A DNA stretch of 64,000 nt from Flagellimonas taeanensis (GCF_003584105.1 NZ_QXFO01000017.1:1-64000); one strand, 5' to 3'; positions 18,071 through 27,243 are shown, counted from the stretch's first letter. Translations and numbers: made by a program. The notes: a model not told the origin generated them from the sequence alone.

Positions 18071-19687
18071 CTACCAACCTGGGTTCTGCGTCAAGGCCGG
18101 ATTCACATCAATTTCTGTTTGCGGAATTGGCCATAGATAGTAATGGTCGGGGAATCCCCTCTGTCTTATATTCACTCCGGTAAACTCGGTCATCCATACC
18201 CCATCGACAACATCTTTGGCGATGCCCCATCTGCGGATATCGGAATACCGTTGGCCCTCACCGCACAGTTCCACCATACGCTCATGCCTGATCCTTTCCC
18301 GCATCTCATCTTGACTCAAGCCAGTGGGCAAATCGGGCAAACCGGCCCTTTCGCGGACGGCGTTGACCGCATCATAGATACTCTGGTCACCAGGGCTCGC
18401 TTCATTCTTTGCCTCGGCATACATCAAAATAACATCGGCCAACCTGATGAGCGGGAAATTTTGGGGCATGTTGTTCTGCAAAGTGTACACTGAGCCTGTT
18501 TCCACAAATTTCCTCCATGCATAGCTTCCTGCCGTCCAAATAGGAACGTAGGCCAAAGGGTCCGACGTATCCACTGGGAACTTATAAAGGTACTCCACTT
18601 CGTTTCTACCCACAAATGTAGACCACGGCACCACAATGGCTTGTTGCATGCGGGGATCCCTATTTTCAAAAAGCCTTCTTACCGATTCTTCATCTTGCCA
18701 ATCCGCAGGATCGTTCGGGTCAAAAGTATCCCCTCCTGCGTCCGTAAAGTTTGCAAAATCGAACGGTGTTCCATCGATCATTTCGTAGGCGTTGACCAAT
18801 TTAGGGGTAGGTCTGGTCCGCTGCGAACCAGAGGTAGCCCCTCTGGCATTACCATAGTTTCGGTCTGTGGCCAAACCATAACCTTGCTCGGCTATGTACT
18901 GCACATCAAAAATGACCTCATCGTTATTGTTACCGGCCACTCGGAACAAGCTATGGAAATCGTCTATCAAAGTCCTGTCGCTGTTGTCCATCAGGTATTT
19001 GAAGTCTTCCGCAGCCTCTTCATACTGTTCTGCCCAAAGATGTGCCTTACCACGCATGGCCAGTGCCGCCCACTTTGTAGCACGGCCTTTGTTGGACTGG
19101 TCATAGTTCTCGGACAAAAGATCAAAGGCCTCGGTCATATCGTTCACAATAAAATTGTATACCTCTTCCTCGGTATTCCTTGGTTTATAGGTCTCATCCA
19201 CGTTCATTGCGGTGTCATAGAGCGGCACCCCTCCAAAGAAATCCCATAACTTGAAATAAAAATAGCCCCTGAAGAACTTCGCCTCACCCAAAATACGGTT
19301 CTTCGTGTCTTGGTTCATTTCGATTTCAGGTACATTCTCCAAAACCGTATTGGCCCTGTATATGCCCTTGTAAAATATACCCCAAGAATTGGAGTAAAAT
19401 GAGGCGTTGGAAGGGAAATTACCGGTTGTGAGACCCGTGGCCCATGACTGATAGGAAATATCGGTAAAGTCATCCATCATGCCATAGATCACTATGCTGT
19501 TGGTGAATTCACGGTTGGCGTCGTAAAGCGCGTTCACCCCCATGATGGCATCCTGTTCCGATTTCCAGAATCCCCCTTCGGATAGGCCCACCAATGAATC
19601 CCTATCTAGAAAATCATCGCTACATGAACCCAAAGTACAAATGGAAAGTAATGCCAGTAGTATTCTATTTATCTTTTTAATCATCAC
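18071..19687 (-). CDS. SusD/RagB-family glycan-binding lipoprotein (locus 1)
   Basis: A 538-residue surface lipoprotein: signal peptide with lipobox LGSC (cysteine about residue 22), followed by SDDFLDRDSLVGLSEGGFWKS, the usual SusD N-terminus. TPR-like helices follow (FFRGYFYFKLWDFFGGVPLYDT near 138-159 is the family hallmark), and the RagB C-terminal region contains PLIRLADVILMYAEAKNE and IRHERMVELCGEGQRYSDIRRWG. It binds the polymer or oligomer on the cell surface and caps its SusC partner. Only 7 bp separate it from susC upstream, and the lyase gene follows after a hairpin. Ligand not readable. Confidence 0.95.
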   Translation of the reverse strand: MMIKKINRILLALLSICTLGSCSDDFLDRDSLVGLSEGGFWKSEQDAIMGVNALYDANREFTNSIVIYGMMDDFTDISYQSWATGLTTGNFPSNASFYSNSWGIFYKGIYRANTVLENVPEIEMNQDTKNRILGEAKFFRGYFYFKLWDFFGGVPLYDTAMNVDETYKPRNTEEEVYNFIVNDMTEAFDLLSENYDQSNKGRATKWAALAMRGKAHLWAEQYEEAAEDFKYLMDNSDRTLIDDFHSLFRVAGNNNDEVIFDVQYIAEQGYGLATDRNYGNARGATSGSQRTRPTPKLVNAYEMIDGTPFDFANFTDAGGDTFDPNDPADWQDEESVRRLFENRDPRMQQAIVVPWSTFVGRNEVEYLYKFPVDTSDPLAYVPIWTAGSYAWRKFVETGSVYTLQNNMPQNFPLIRLADVILMYAEAKNEASPGDQSIYDAVNAVRERAGLPDLPTGLSQDEMRERIRHERMVELCGEGQRYSDIRRWGIAKDVVDGVWMTEFTGVNIRQRGFPDHYYLWPIPQTEIDVNPALTQNPGW

Positions 19688-19694
19688 TTTTCTT

Positions 19695-22600
19695 TTAAAA
19701 TGTTAAATTCAATCCAACTACCCACTGCTTCATCAAAGGATATGAAATTCCTGCATTCTCTGGGTTGTATCCATCAAATTTCGTGAACGTAAAATAGTTC
19801 TCAAGGTTGGTGTATATCCTTAGCCTGTCCACTTTGAATTTAGAGGTCACGTCCTGCGGAAGAACATACCCCAACTGCAACGATTTGATTCGGAAATAGG
19901 ATGTATCGTACAACCAGTAATCACTATAGGCCGTGTTCAATGCCGATCCCGATGTATGTAATCTAGGATATACCGTTGATGGGTTTTCAGGTGTCCAACG
20001 GTTCAGAATTTCCTTCCGCTGCAAAAAGCCTTCATTTATATTGAACGTATTGAAACCATCATTTCCCCAGTACTGTTTTACTCCTTCCGTACCTTGGGCC
20101 ACAACGTTCAAGTCAAAACCTTTGTATCCAACATTGAAATTGAACCCATAGGTTATTTTGGGTAAGGATGAATAGTCCTTGACCACTCTATCTTGATCAT
20201 CGAAGACCATGTCCCCGTTGGTGTCCTTGTACAGCATATCACCTGGTCCAGGTGTACCGCCAACATACGAACCGAAGGTATAGCCATCTGCAATCAATGC
20301 ATCGACCTCGGATTGATCTTGGATGATCCTGTCAAATTCCAAAAGATAAAAACTGTTGAACGCACTGCCTTCTTCGGTAATGGTGGCGGCGTTTATGGAT
20401 CTGTCCCCATTGAACTTGGTCACATTGTTCTTCACCGTGGAGAGGTTACCCGCTATGTTGTAGGTGAAATCCTGACCAATATTTCCTTGATATCCCAACT
20501 GGAACTCAAAGCCGGAGTTGTCCATCTCCGCAATATTTTGCCATGGTGGTGAAAAATTGCCCAACACCAATGGAATAGGGATTTTGGTCAAAATATCACT
20601 GGTCGTTTTGTTGTAATATTCCATGGACAAGTTCAATCTTCTGGACAGTAACGACAAGTCCAAGCCAACGTTGGTGATGGTCGTGGTCTCCCATTTCAAC
20701 CTGCTGTTTGCCAATTCCACAGGCGCAACCCCTTGCTGGAGCGAACCGCCAAATGGGTAGAGGTAGGATCCGTACACTTCCTGATACGAATAATCACCGA
20801 TCCTATTGTTCCCAAGTTTTCCCCAAGAGCCCCTTATTTTAATCTCGTCAAACGTATTCTTCAGCTTGCTGGCAAACGATTCTTCCAAAATTCTCCAACC
20901 TGCCGAAAATGATGGGAAGAATCCCCATCTATTGTCCTCTGCAAATCGTGAGGAACCATCGTAACGGGCATTGGCCTCGAACAGATACTTTCCTTTGTAG
21001 TTGTAGTTCAACCTTCCAAAATAAGATCTTAGGGCATCATCCGTTCCAGATCCATTGGCCGATTCAAGATTGGTCCCCGCATCCAAGATATAAATGGCAT
21101 CATCCCCCAAAATATCGTTCTTCTTTGCATTGAACCTATCCATACGGTTGTATTGTTGGTCAAAGCCCACCAAAGCGGAAAGACTGTGAGTTCCATTGAA
21201 GGTTTCGTTGAAGCGCAAGAGCGAGGTCACCACAGTGGAGTAACTTCTCCTGCTCTCGTTGAAGAGGCTATTGATACTTGGTTTCTTTTGATATTCAAAA
21301 CCGGTCTGGAAATTCCAAAGGGAGAATGGCCTGACGTAGATCCAATCCCTATTGTTGGCATAGTTCAACCCAAAGCTGTTTTCCCATTCCAAGTTCTTGA
21401 AAATGTCAATGATACCATAGAACTTTAGACCCAACTGCAATTTTTCGTAATTGCCCCTGGCATTGTCCACCAAGGCCCTTGGGTTTGAACCTTCGGGAAG
21501 ACCTTGGAACATTTCCCCTCCATATCTTCCATCGTCATACACTGGGATCACGCCTGGCGTTGTGTTTCGTATACTTGAGAAAAAGCTCCCCACATCAATA
21601 GGGCCCCTATCCGACCATGAGCCGAAAACATTTCCACCCAGCGTAAAGAAGTCCTTTACTTTTGCGTCCGCATTTATACGGAAGTTATATCTGGTATAGT
21701 CGGACTTGTCCAAAATCCCTTCGTTTTTCAAATATCCCAATGAAATGGCGAAGTTTCCTTTTTCACCTCCACCACGCACGGACAGATTGTGCTCCGTAAG
21801 TATTGAATTTTTAAGCATTTCGTCATACCAATCCGTATTGGGATACAGTGGATTTCCATTTGCAGACTCCCTTCTCCATTCATCGATCAGGGCAATGGGG
21901 TATTTTTCCCTTCCTTCAGATTCATTGACCAACTCCATGTGGGTGGCCATATCCGAAATGAAGTCAATCCGTTTGGCTGCGGATACCTGTCCTGTATATC
22001 CACTATAGGTGACCTTGAATTGCTCCCCCTTACCTCTTTTGGTCGTGACCAAGATAACACCATTGGCAGCCCGAGATCCATAGATTGCGGACGATGCAGC
22101 ATCTTTCAGCACTGATATGCTCTCCACATCGTTGGGGTTCACATCATTAAGGTTTCCGGGGATACCATCAATGACCACCAAAGGTGAGGCATCGTTCATG
22201 GTTCCCCTACCCCTTACCAATATATTAAAGCCTTCCGCTCCAGGAGCTGCCGAGGTTTGCGAAACATTAAGTCCCGAACTCAAGCCCACCAGAGCAGATG
22301 AAAGGTTCATATTGGGTCGGCTACTTGTGGACTCATTGAACACCACTGAATTTACAGCACCGGTAAGGTTCTCTTTCTTTTGTGTACCATACCCTACCAC
22401 AACAACCTCATCCAATTCCTTGGGCGCAGAGGCCAGCACCACCAAGGCAGCGTTCTCGGCCTGGAGCATTTGGTCCATAAAGCCTACCAGACTAAATTGT
22501 AGGACATCGCTTTCCTCACCTGCTATGGAGTAGACTCCATCTGCATTGGAAAGCACGGCTTGCCCCGTAGTCAAATTAAATATTTCCACATCCGGAAGAG

Positions 22601-22793
22601 GATTGCCACTGATGTCCGTGATCCGTCCGGTCATGGTATTCTGTTCATTAAAAGGCAATGCCTCATTTTCGCTTTCCATGGCCTGCAACTTCAATGGGGC
22701 CATTACATTGAAGTTGAACACAAGAACAACAAGAAGGACTACCTTTGTTTTGCTCCGCATCTTGTTTTCTCTACCTTTAAAGTCTGTTTTCAT
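19695..22793 (-). CDS. SusC/RagA-family TonB-dependent outer-membrane transporter (locus 1)
   Basis: A 1032-residue SusC. The start may be 22793 or the Met twelve codons later (MRSKTKVVLLVV), which leaves a cleaner signal peptide. After the leader come a CarboxypepD_reg-like domain (MTGRITDISGNPLPDVEIF, about 54-125), the TonB box DEVVVVGYG near 135, a plug domain (LVGLSSGLNVSQ, RGRGTMNDASPLVVIDG, SISVLKDAASSAIYGSRAANG) and a long barrel ending VVGLNLTF. It imports oligosaccharides with SusD. No STN domain is present and no sigma/FecR pair lies nearby, so control by the local GntR protein rather than trans-envelope signalling is expected. The 509-bp upstream spacer carries three GTATAC-core sites. 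Confidence 0.95.
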   Translation of the reverse strand: MKTDFKGRENKMRSKTKVVLLVVLVFNFNVMAPLKLQAMESENEALPFNEQNTMTGRITDISGNPLPDVEIFNLTTGQAVLSNADGVYSIAGEESDVLQFSLVGFMDQMLQAENAALVVLASAPKELDEVVVVGYGTQKKENLTGAVNSVVFNESTSSRPNMNLSSALVGLSSGLNVSQTSAAPGAEGFNILVRGRGTMNDASPLVVIDGIPGNLNDVNPNDVESISVLKDAASSAIYGSRAANGVILVTTKRGKGEQFKVTYSGYTGQVSAAKRIDFISDMATHMELVNESEGREKYPIALIDEWRRESANGNPLYPNTDWYDEMLKNSILTEHNLSVRGGGEKGNFAISLGYLKNEGILDKSDYTRYNFRINADAKVKDFFTLGGNVFGSWSDRGPIDVGSFFSSIRNTTPGVIPVYDDGRYGGEMFQGLPEGSNPRALVDNARGNYEKLQLGLKFYGIIDIFKNLEWENSFGLNYANNRDWIYVRPFSLWNFQTGFEYQKKPSINSLFNESRRSYSTVVTSLLRFNETFNGTHSLSALVGFDQQYNRMDRFNAKKNDILGDDAIYILDAGTNLESANGSGTDDALRSYFGRLNYNYKGKYLFEANARYDGSSRFAEDNRWGFFPSFSAGWRILEESFASKLKNTFDEIKIRGSWGKLGNNRIGDYSYQEVYGSYLYPFGGSLQQGVAPVELANSRLKWETTTITNVGLDLSLLSRRLNLSMEYYNKTTSDILTKIPIPLVLGNFSPPWQNIAEMDNSGFEFQLGYQGNIGQDFTYNIAGNLSTVKNNVTKFNGDRSINAATITEEGSAFNSFYLLEFDRIIQDQSEVDALIADGYTFGSYVGGTPGPGDMLYKDTNGDMVFDDQDRVVKDYSSLPKITYGFNFNVGYKGFDLNVVAQGTEGVKQYWGNDGFNTFNINEGFLQRKEILNRWTPENPSTVYPRLHTSGSALNTAYSDYWLYDTSYFRIKSLQLGYVLPQDVTSKFKVDRLRIYTNLENYFTFTKFDGYNPENAGISYPLMKQWVVGLNLTF

Positions 22794-23007
22794 TAGTTAT
22801 CATGGTTATAGTTATTTGTTAAACTGAAATTCTCACCCAAATTGTTTACGTTTTTTTCTTCATAGTTCTCAGTAATTGTTTAATGATCTTCCCTATTTTC
22901 TACAAATACCACCTCGTTTTCAAGCATTTGATGTTTCACAACGATCTCAAACAGAATTCTAAAACGTGGAATCCTTCACATGAATTTGAGCTGCATTTTG
23001 TAATTAT

Positions 23008-23013
23008 GTATAC
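23008..23013. promoter_or_regulatory. Half-conserved GTATAC operator core upstream of susC
   Basis: GTATAC lies within TATGTATACTAA and is less symmetric than the two sites to its right. Its spacing of 23 bp from the next core, about two helical turns, hints at co-operative occupancy. Assignment to GntR is inferred. Confidence 0.35.
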
Positions 23014-23026
23014 TAACATATAAATA

Positions 23027-23040
23027 TTTTGTATACAAAA
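23027..23040. promoter_or_regulatory. 14-bp perfect palindrome, candidate GntR operator
   Basis: TTTTGTATACAAAA is a perfect palindrome containing the same TTGTATACAA as the site at 13615-13624. It lies 234 bp upstream of the susC start and 263 bp upstream of the Nramp-like gene. It is the strongest match of the set and links the susC block to the catabolic operon. Confidence 0.6.
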
Positions 23041-23154
23041 AAAATAATTGCTAGAATTTAACAAAAAATAACCTCCAAAAAGCCTAAAATATGGTTTTTA
23101 TCTACATGGGGGCGTCTGGTGATACTTTCATTTGAAATCCATATCGACAATATA

Positions 23155-23164
23155 ATGTATACAT
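23155..23164. promoter_or_regulatory. Candidate GntR operator near the Nramp-like promoter
   Basis: ATGTATACAT is a perfect 10-bp palindrome sharing TGTATACA with the other sites. It ends 27 bp before the TACATTTG box at 23192-23199, just upstream of where the -33 element of that promoter would lie. Confidence 0.5.
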
Positions 23165-23191
23165 AATTAGTGTTATTCTGTATGATTTTTC

Positions 23192-23199
23192 TACATTTG
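23192..23199 (+). promoter_or_regulatory. Putative Bacteroidota -7 promoter box for the Nramp-like gene
   Basis: TACATTTG matches the TAnnTTTG consensus of the main Bacteroidota sigma factor. No perfect TTTG is seen at the -33 distance, so the call is tentative. The gene starts about 104 bp downstream. Confidence 0.35.
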
Positions 23200-23302
23200 A
23201 AAATAACAATACTCTTAATCCATCCATTAAATTGAAGTGACCCCTATTTGATCAAGCCTATATAACCAATCCAAAGCAAAAAACCTATCTAACCCATACA
23301 TC

Positions 23303-24526
23303 ATGTCAACACAAAAAAAATCCCCTAGTACAAATTGGCTACTCATCTTAGGTCCGGGCATCATCACAGCTGCTCTGGTATTTGGCCCCAGCAAGATGAC
23401 CATAACATCTAAAATGGGTGCAGATTACAACAATGATCTGCTGTGGGTGATTGTCGTGGCCATATTCTTTATGATGGTCTTCACCACAATGGGCGCAAGG
23501 ATAGGTGCCCAAAACAAGGAAACACTGTTGACGCTGATCAAGAAGAAGTTTGGCAAGCCCGTTTCTGTTTTAATAGGTCTAGGGATATTTCTGGTGGCCA
23601 TTTCCTTTCAGGCCGGCAACTCGACAGGTGTGTCCATTTCAATTGCAGAGGCTTCTGGCACCGATCCGAAGATATGGATCGTGGTCTTCAACATTGTTGG
23701 AATATTGCTCTTGTTCTTCAAATCTTTCTATAAGGTGTTGGAAAAGATAATGATCGCTTTGGTGATATTGATGTTGTTGTCGTTTTTGTCCACTGCCATC
23801 TTGATACGGCCCAACTTATTGGAGGTACTGAAGGGATTGGTGCCAAACGCTCCAAAAGGTTCCATAGGTCTCATCGTTGCTTTTATCGCTTCTTGTTTCT
23901 CCCTCGTTGGCGCCTTTTACCAGTCCTACCTTGTGCAGGAAAGAAAAAAATTATCCAAAACCAATGATTCGGATGGAACCGAAAGACTAAGTAGTCGTGT
24001 AGGCATCATCATTTTGGGGGTAATGAGCGCTGCTGTCATGATCTGTGCGGCAAGCGTCCTTCATCCCCAAGGCATAAAGGTGACCTCGGCCAGTGACATG
24101 GGGAAAGCACTTGAACCGCTTCTTGGTGACCATGCCTCGTTCCTCTTTTTGATCGGACTGTTCGGGGGGTCGTTTTCATCATTGATAGGGAATGCCGTAT
24201 TGGGAGGATCCCTTCTTGGGGATACGCTCGGATACAATAGCGATTTGAACCACCGAATGGTAAAGGTGTTCATATCCATTGTCATGATTGCCGGGTCCAT
24301 CATCGCTTTGGTTTTTGGGAGCCTGCCCTTGGAACTCATCGTGTTTGCCCAGAGCATCACCATATTCTTGGTCCCTTTCATTGGCATCACCATGTATTTG
24401 ATCGGAAACGACAAGGCCATCATGGGGCAGAATGTCAATTCGCCCATCACCAAGATTTGGGGAGCATTGGGGCTACTCTTGATCGTAGGGCTTGCCATTA
24501 GTAATTTCATCAATTTGATTGATTAA
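23303..24526 (+). CDS. Nramp-superfamily transporter with altered metal-site motifs
   Basis: A 407-residue membrane protein with about eleven helices. The N-terminal LGPGIITAALVFGPSKMT (about 16-33) aligns with the first Nramp helix, but the metal-binding DPGN is replaced by GPSK. The helix-6 region that normally carries MPHN reads VGAFYQSYLVQ (about 202-212). Both known metal ligand groups are therefore missing, while the overall Nramp fold (ISFQAGNSTGVS, GGSFSSLIGNAVLGGSLLGD, FAQSITIFLVPFIGI) is kept. Transport of manganese or iron is not supported; a magnesium-like or organic substrate is possible. It diverges from the susC block and shares its GTATAC-containing region, suggesting co-regulation with glycan use. 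Confidence 0.82.
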   Translation: MSTQKKSPSTNWLLILGPGIITAALVFGPSKMTITSKMGADYNNDLLWVIVVAIFFMMVFTTMGARIGAQNKETLLTLIKKKFGKPVSVLIGLGIFLVAISFQAGNSTGVSISIAEASGTDPKIWIVVFNIVGILLLFFKSFYKVLEKIMIALVILMLLSFLSTAILIRPNLLEVLKGLVPNAPKGSIGLIVAFIASCFSLVGAFYQSYLVQERKKLSKTNDSDGTERLSSRVGIIILGVMSAAVMICAASVLHPQGIKVTSASDMGKALEPLLGDHASFLFLIGLFGGSFSSLIGNAVLGGSLLGDTLGYNSDLNHRMVKVFISIVMIAGSIIALVFGSLPLELIVFAQSITIFLVPFIGITMYLIGNDKAIMGQNVNSPITKIWGALGLLLIVGLAISNFINLID

Positions 24527-24876
24527 AACAGAGAGCAATCTCTTCAGAGAAATTAGTGAAACAAGTGTATGGACATATACTGGGACTCTCTTTTTGGAAT
24601 TATAAAGGCGCCCGCCAAGGGCGGGAATTAAAGTTTCACCACCAATTGGACCTTTTCATAACAGATCATGGGATTGAACCATTAAAACCCCGAATCAATA
24701 GGGTAAAAAATCTTTGTTGCGGAAGAGAAAAACATGGTAATTACCTAAAAAATTACATATAATGTAAAATATATCATAAATTGTTGCAAAATTCCCCTAC
24801 AACAAAAAGGTAATTATTTTACAAAATGAACTGTGCCCATTTGGTAATGTGCACAGTTAGAAATCTACCCATCCGT
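24527..24876. other. Spacer upstream of the histidine kinase with two hairpins
   Basis: No convincing gene lies here. A compact GC-rich hairpin sits at 24611-24625 (CCCGCC, AAG, GGCGGG), with no T-run after it. The right end holds an inverted repeat (24829-24836 and 24851-24858). A 68-codon open frame at 24556 has no family resemblance and is judged chance. Confidence 0.5.
24829..24858. repeat. Inverted repeat at the histidine kinase 5' end
   Basis: AACTGTGC and GCACAGTT are perfect 8-bp arms separated by 14 bp. They lie between two candidate starts of the kinase (24826 and 24877), so they could be an operator or a leader hairpin near the ribosome-binding site. Function is inferred. Confidence 0.5.
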
Positions 24877-26688
24877 ATGTGGAACAGGATCATAAAAACA
24901 TCCTTGGCCCTTTATATCCCGCTCCTGATCTTCACTCTTGCATGGGGATATTTACAAAAACAGGACCTCATTAACAGTATAGCCCTCATACAGCGACGGA
25001 ACATACTCAACAAAAGCTATCATTTGGCCGATCAATGTGAATCCCTCATAGATATCACTTCCTACTGGTCCAACGCTGTCTTTCTCCCAACTTTCTCAGA
25101 GGGAAGACCTATAGATTCCGTCTTCATCAATGAATATATCAGGATCATACAGAAAGATGAAGTGTATGACCAACTCAGGTTCTTGGACCTACACGGGAAC
25201 GAAGTGTTGCGATATGAAAGAGTAAACAAAGACTCCATGGGTGCCGGAGAATTGCAAAACAAAGTGCACCGTGATTATTTCCAGAAGGGACTATCGCTCC
25301 AAAAGGGCCAGGTCTACATTTCGCCAATTGAACTGAACAAGGAACATGGTGTGATAGAAGTTCCGCACAAACCCGTGATCAGGGGCGTGACCCCGATATT
25401 TGATAGCAACAAGAACCAAGTGGGGCTGGCCGTCACCAATTTTAACATGAACAAGGTTTTTGGCCTGATGAAGGGCAGGATCTCGGAGGATAATTTTTAT
25501 TTGGTGGACAAGGACCGGAACGTGATCACTACAAACCTATCTGAAAGCATCCTTCCCCATCAGGCCAAGATGAGCAAGTTGGATTCATCGATCCAGAGGA
25601 AACTGCAACTGAAGAGTCTCATTTTTGAAAAGGATACTTTTTTTATGGAAAAGGGAAGCCTGTGGGTATATCAAAATGTCGATATCGGGTTTGAAAAGAA
25701 TGTCGGCATGAACCGTTATACGGATTTGACCAGGGTCGTAACGGAAAACGATTGGGCCATTATCCAGGAAACCCCACCTAGCTATATACGCAAGCAATTG
25801 CAGACCATTAGAAGGAACCTGATACTTTTCAATGTGCTGACCCTGATAGTGATCGCACTCATCGCCTTGGGTTACGCACGTACGCAAAAGGAGAAAAAAA
25901 ACTTTATAAACGAATTGAAAAAAAAGAACAAGGCTCTATTGGAAAGCCAGGCCAAGTTGAAGTCCACCAACCGGCTAGTAAAACAATCCAATGAAAGGTT
26001 GCAGTTACGCAATAGGCAGTTGGAGGACTTTAACTATGTGGTGGCCCATAACCTCAAGGCACCTGTGAGCAGCATGTCCATCATAGTGGATATGCTGAGC
26101 AAATCTGGCGACCAGGAAACGTTTAAAGAGCTGTTCCCGAAATTGGAGACCATTTCCTCCAGCATCAGTACACTTACCGAAGATGTACAGACCTATATCT
26201 CCATTTTGAGCAATAAGGACTTGGATCTCGAAAATGTAAACCTCCTTTTACTTTTGAAAGAAGTCGAAAATGATTTTGCGGAGACACTTTTGGACAACGA
26301 ACGCAAAGATTTCGAAACCATTTACAAGCTAGATGCGTGGCATACGCTCAAATGTTCAAAGTTTTACATGAAGAGTATTTTACACAATTTCTTGTCCAAT
26401 GCCATAAAATACAGAAGAATGGACGTGTCCCCGCACGTGATTTTTGAAACTTGCTGGGAAAACGAAAGAAAAGTACTCTATATAAGGGACAATGGACTTG
26501 GCATGGACTTAAACCGCCATGGGGACAACCTGTTCAAGTTGTATAAAAGGTTCCATCGTAATGTTTCCGGAAAAGGGATGGGACTGTTCATCGCCAAATC
26601 CCAACTTGAGGCCATGGATGCCACAATCGAGGTGGAGAGTACAGAAAACATAGGTACAACGTTTAAGATCAAATTCAAAAGATCATGA
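24877..26688 (+). CDS. Membrane sensor histidine kinase with extracytoplasmic sensor domain
   Basis: I prefer the start at 24877 (MWNRIIKTSLALYIPL), which puts a membrane helix at the very N-terminus and leaves the inverted repeat in the leader; a start at 24826 would add 17 polar residues. The 603-residue protein has a first helix (about 6-24), a sensor region of about 280 residues with two-PAS (dCache-like) character (YISPIELN, GVTPIFDSNKNQVGLAVTNFN), a second helix near 312-330, a coiled coil, then HisKA with the phosphorylated H391 in VVAHNLKAP and a HATPase_c domain with HNFLSNAIKYR, DNGLGMD and GKGMGLFIAKS. Signal unknown. The last codons overlap the receiver gene by 4 bp. Confidence 0.9.
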   Translation: MWNRIIKTSLALYIPLLIFTLAWGYLQKQDLINSIALIQRRNILNKSYHLADQCESLIDITSYWSNAVFLPTFSEGRPIDSVFINEYIRIIQKDEVYDQLRFLDLHGNEVLRYERVNKDSMGAGELQNKVHRDYFQKGLSLQKGQVYISPIELNKEHGVIEVPHKPVIRGVTPIFDSNKNQVGLAVTNFNMNKVFGLMKGRISEDNFYLVDKDRNVITTNLSESILPHQAKMSKLDSSIQRKLQLKSLIFEKDTFFMEKGSLWVYQNVDIGFEKNVGMNRYTDLTRVVTENDWAIIQETPPSYIRKQLQTIRRNLILFNVLTLIVIALIALGYARTQKEKKNFINELKKKNKALLESQAKLKSTNRLVKQSNERLQLRNRQLEDFNYVVAHNLKAPVSSMSIIVDMLSKSGDQETFKELFPKLETISSSISTLTEDVQTYISILSNKDLDLENVNLLLLLKEVENDFAETLLDNERKDFETIYKLDAWHTLKCSKFYMKSILHNFLSNAIKYRRMDVSPHVIFETCWENERKVLYIRDNGLGMDLNRHGDNLFKLYKRFHRNVSGKGMGLFIAKSQLEAMDATIEVESTENIGTTFKIKFKRS

Positions 26689-27098
26689 AAAAACCCAACA
26701 TTCTCTTAGTGGATGATGACGAGGTCTACCTCTTTGTCACTAAAAAAATCTTGTCCAATCTGTCCAAGGACATTTTGATCAACACCTTTACGGATGGTGA
26801 AAAGGCCATTGAATACATTACTTTGTGCATTCAGGAAACCGTTGAGCTGCCCGAGATCATATTATTGGACATCAACATGCCGTTCATGGATGGATGGGGA
26901 TTTTTATCCGAGTTCAAAAAAATGAAACCGAAGCTCCCCGACCAAAATGTGAACATCTTCTTGGTCACTTCATCCAACGACCCGAATGATCTTAAACGGG
27001 CACAAGAATTTGAAGAACTCACAGGATATGTCGTAAAACCCGTTTTTGAAAACAAACTGGCCGAAATCTTAACGGAAGTATATAATGGTGAATGGTAA
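26685..27098 (+). CDS. CheY-like single-domain response regulator
   Basis: A 137-residue receiver with no output domain. The acidic pocket is D10-D12 (LLVDDDEVYLF), the phosphoacceptor is D62 (ILLDINMPFMDGWGFL), the switch residues are in LVTSSND, and the lysine is in GYVVKP. Its ATG overlaps the kinase stop (ATGA), so the two form a dedicated pair. Without a DNA-binding domain, output must go through protein contact or a further phosphorelay step; small HNLKAP-type kinase/receiver pairs of this kind are common in Bacteroidota. No target can be read from the neighbourhood. Confidence 0.92.
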   Translation: MKKPNILLVDDDEVYLFVTKKILSNLSKDILINTFTDGEKAIEYITLCIQETVELPEIILLDINMPFMDGWGFLSEFKKMKPKLPDQNVNIFLVTSSNDPNDLKRAQEFEELTGYVVKPVFENKLAEILTEVYNGEW

Positions 27099-27243
27099 TC
27101 GATCCCAAATACCATTACCCCATTTGGAAAAACGGGAATCCCCAACAAAAAATGTCCGTTATATTTAACCAATAGGGAGTAGCATCGTTTTTTACCGAGG
27201 ATCTGCATGAACCTATCCTTTAGCATCCAACAAACCAAGCCCT

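Larger units (their letters stand above)
22794..23302. other. AT-rich divergent regulatory region between susC and the Nramp-like gene
   Basis: About 509 bp without a convincing gene. It contains three GTATAC-core elements (23008, 23027 and 23155) and one plausible promoter box for the rightward gene at 23192-23199. I found no clear TAnnTTTG box for susC. The long leader of the susC transcript shows no riboswitch that I recognise. Confidence 0.6.

Noticed and set aside
13516..23164. Locus 1 as a standard alginate utilisation locus
   Set aside because: A heparinase-fold lyase, SDR and GntR regulator fit superficially, but PL7/PL6-type lyases, KdgF, KDG kinase and KDPG aldolase are all absent and the lyase is too long for PL17.
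412..24526. Locus 1 as a mobile or integrative element
   Set aside because: No integrase, transposase, tRNA-derived repeat or direct-repeat boundary was found, and codon use looks uniform.
24556..24762. A 68-codon plus-strand frame between the Nramp-like and kinase genes
   Set aside because: Contains the GC hairpin, has no family resemblance and ends in AT-rich low-complexity DNA.
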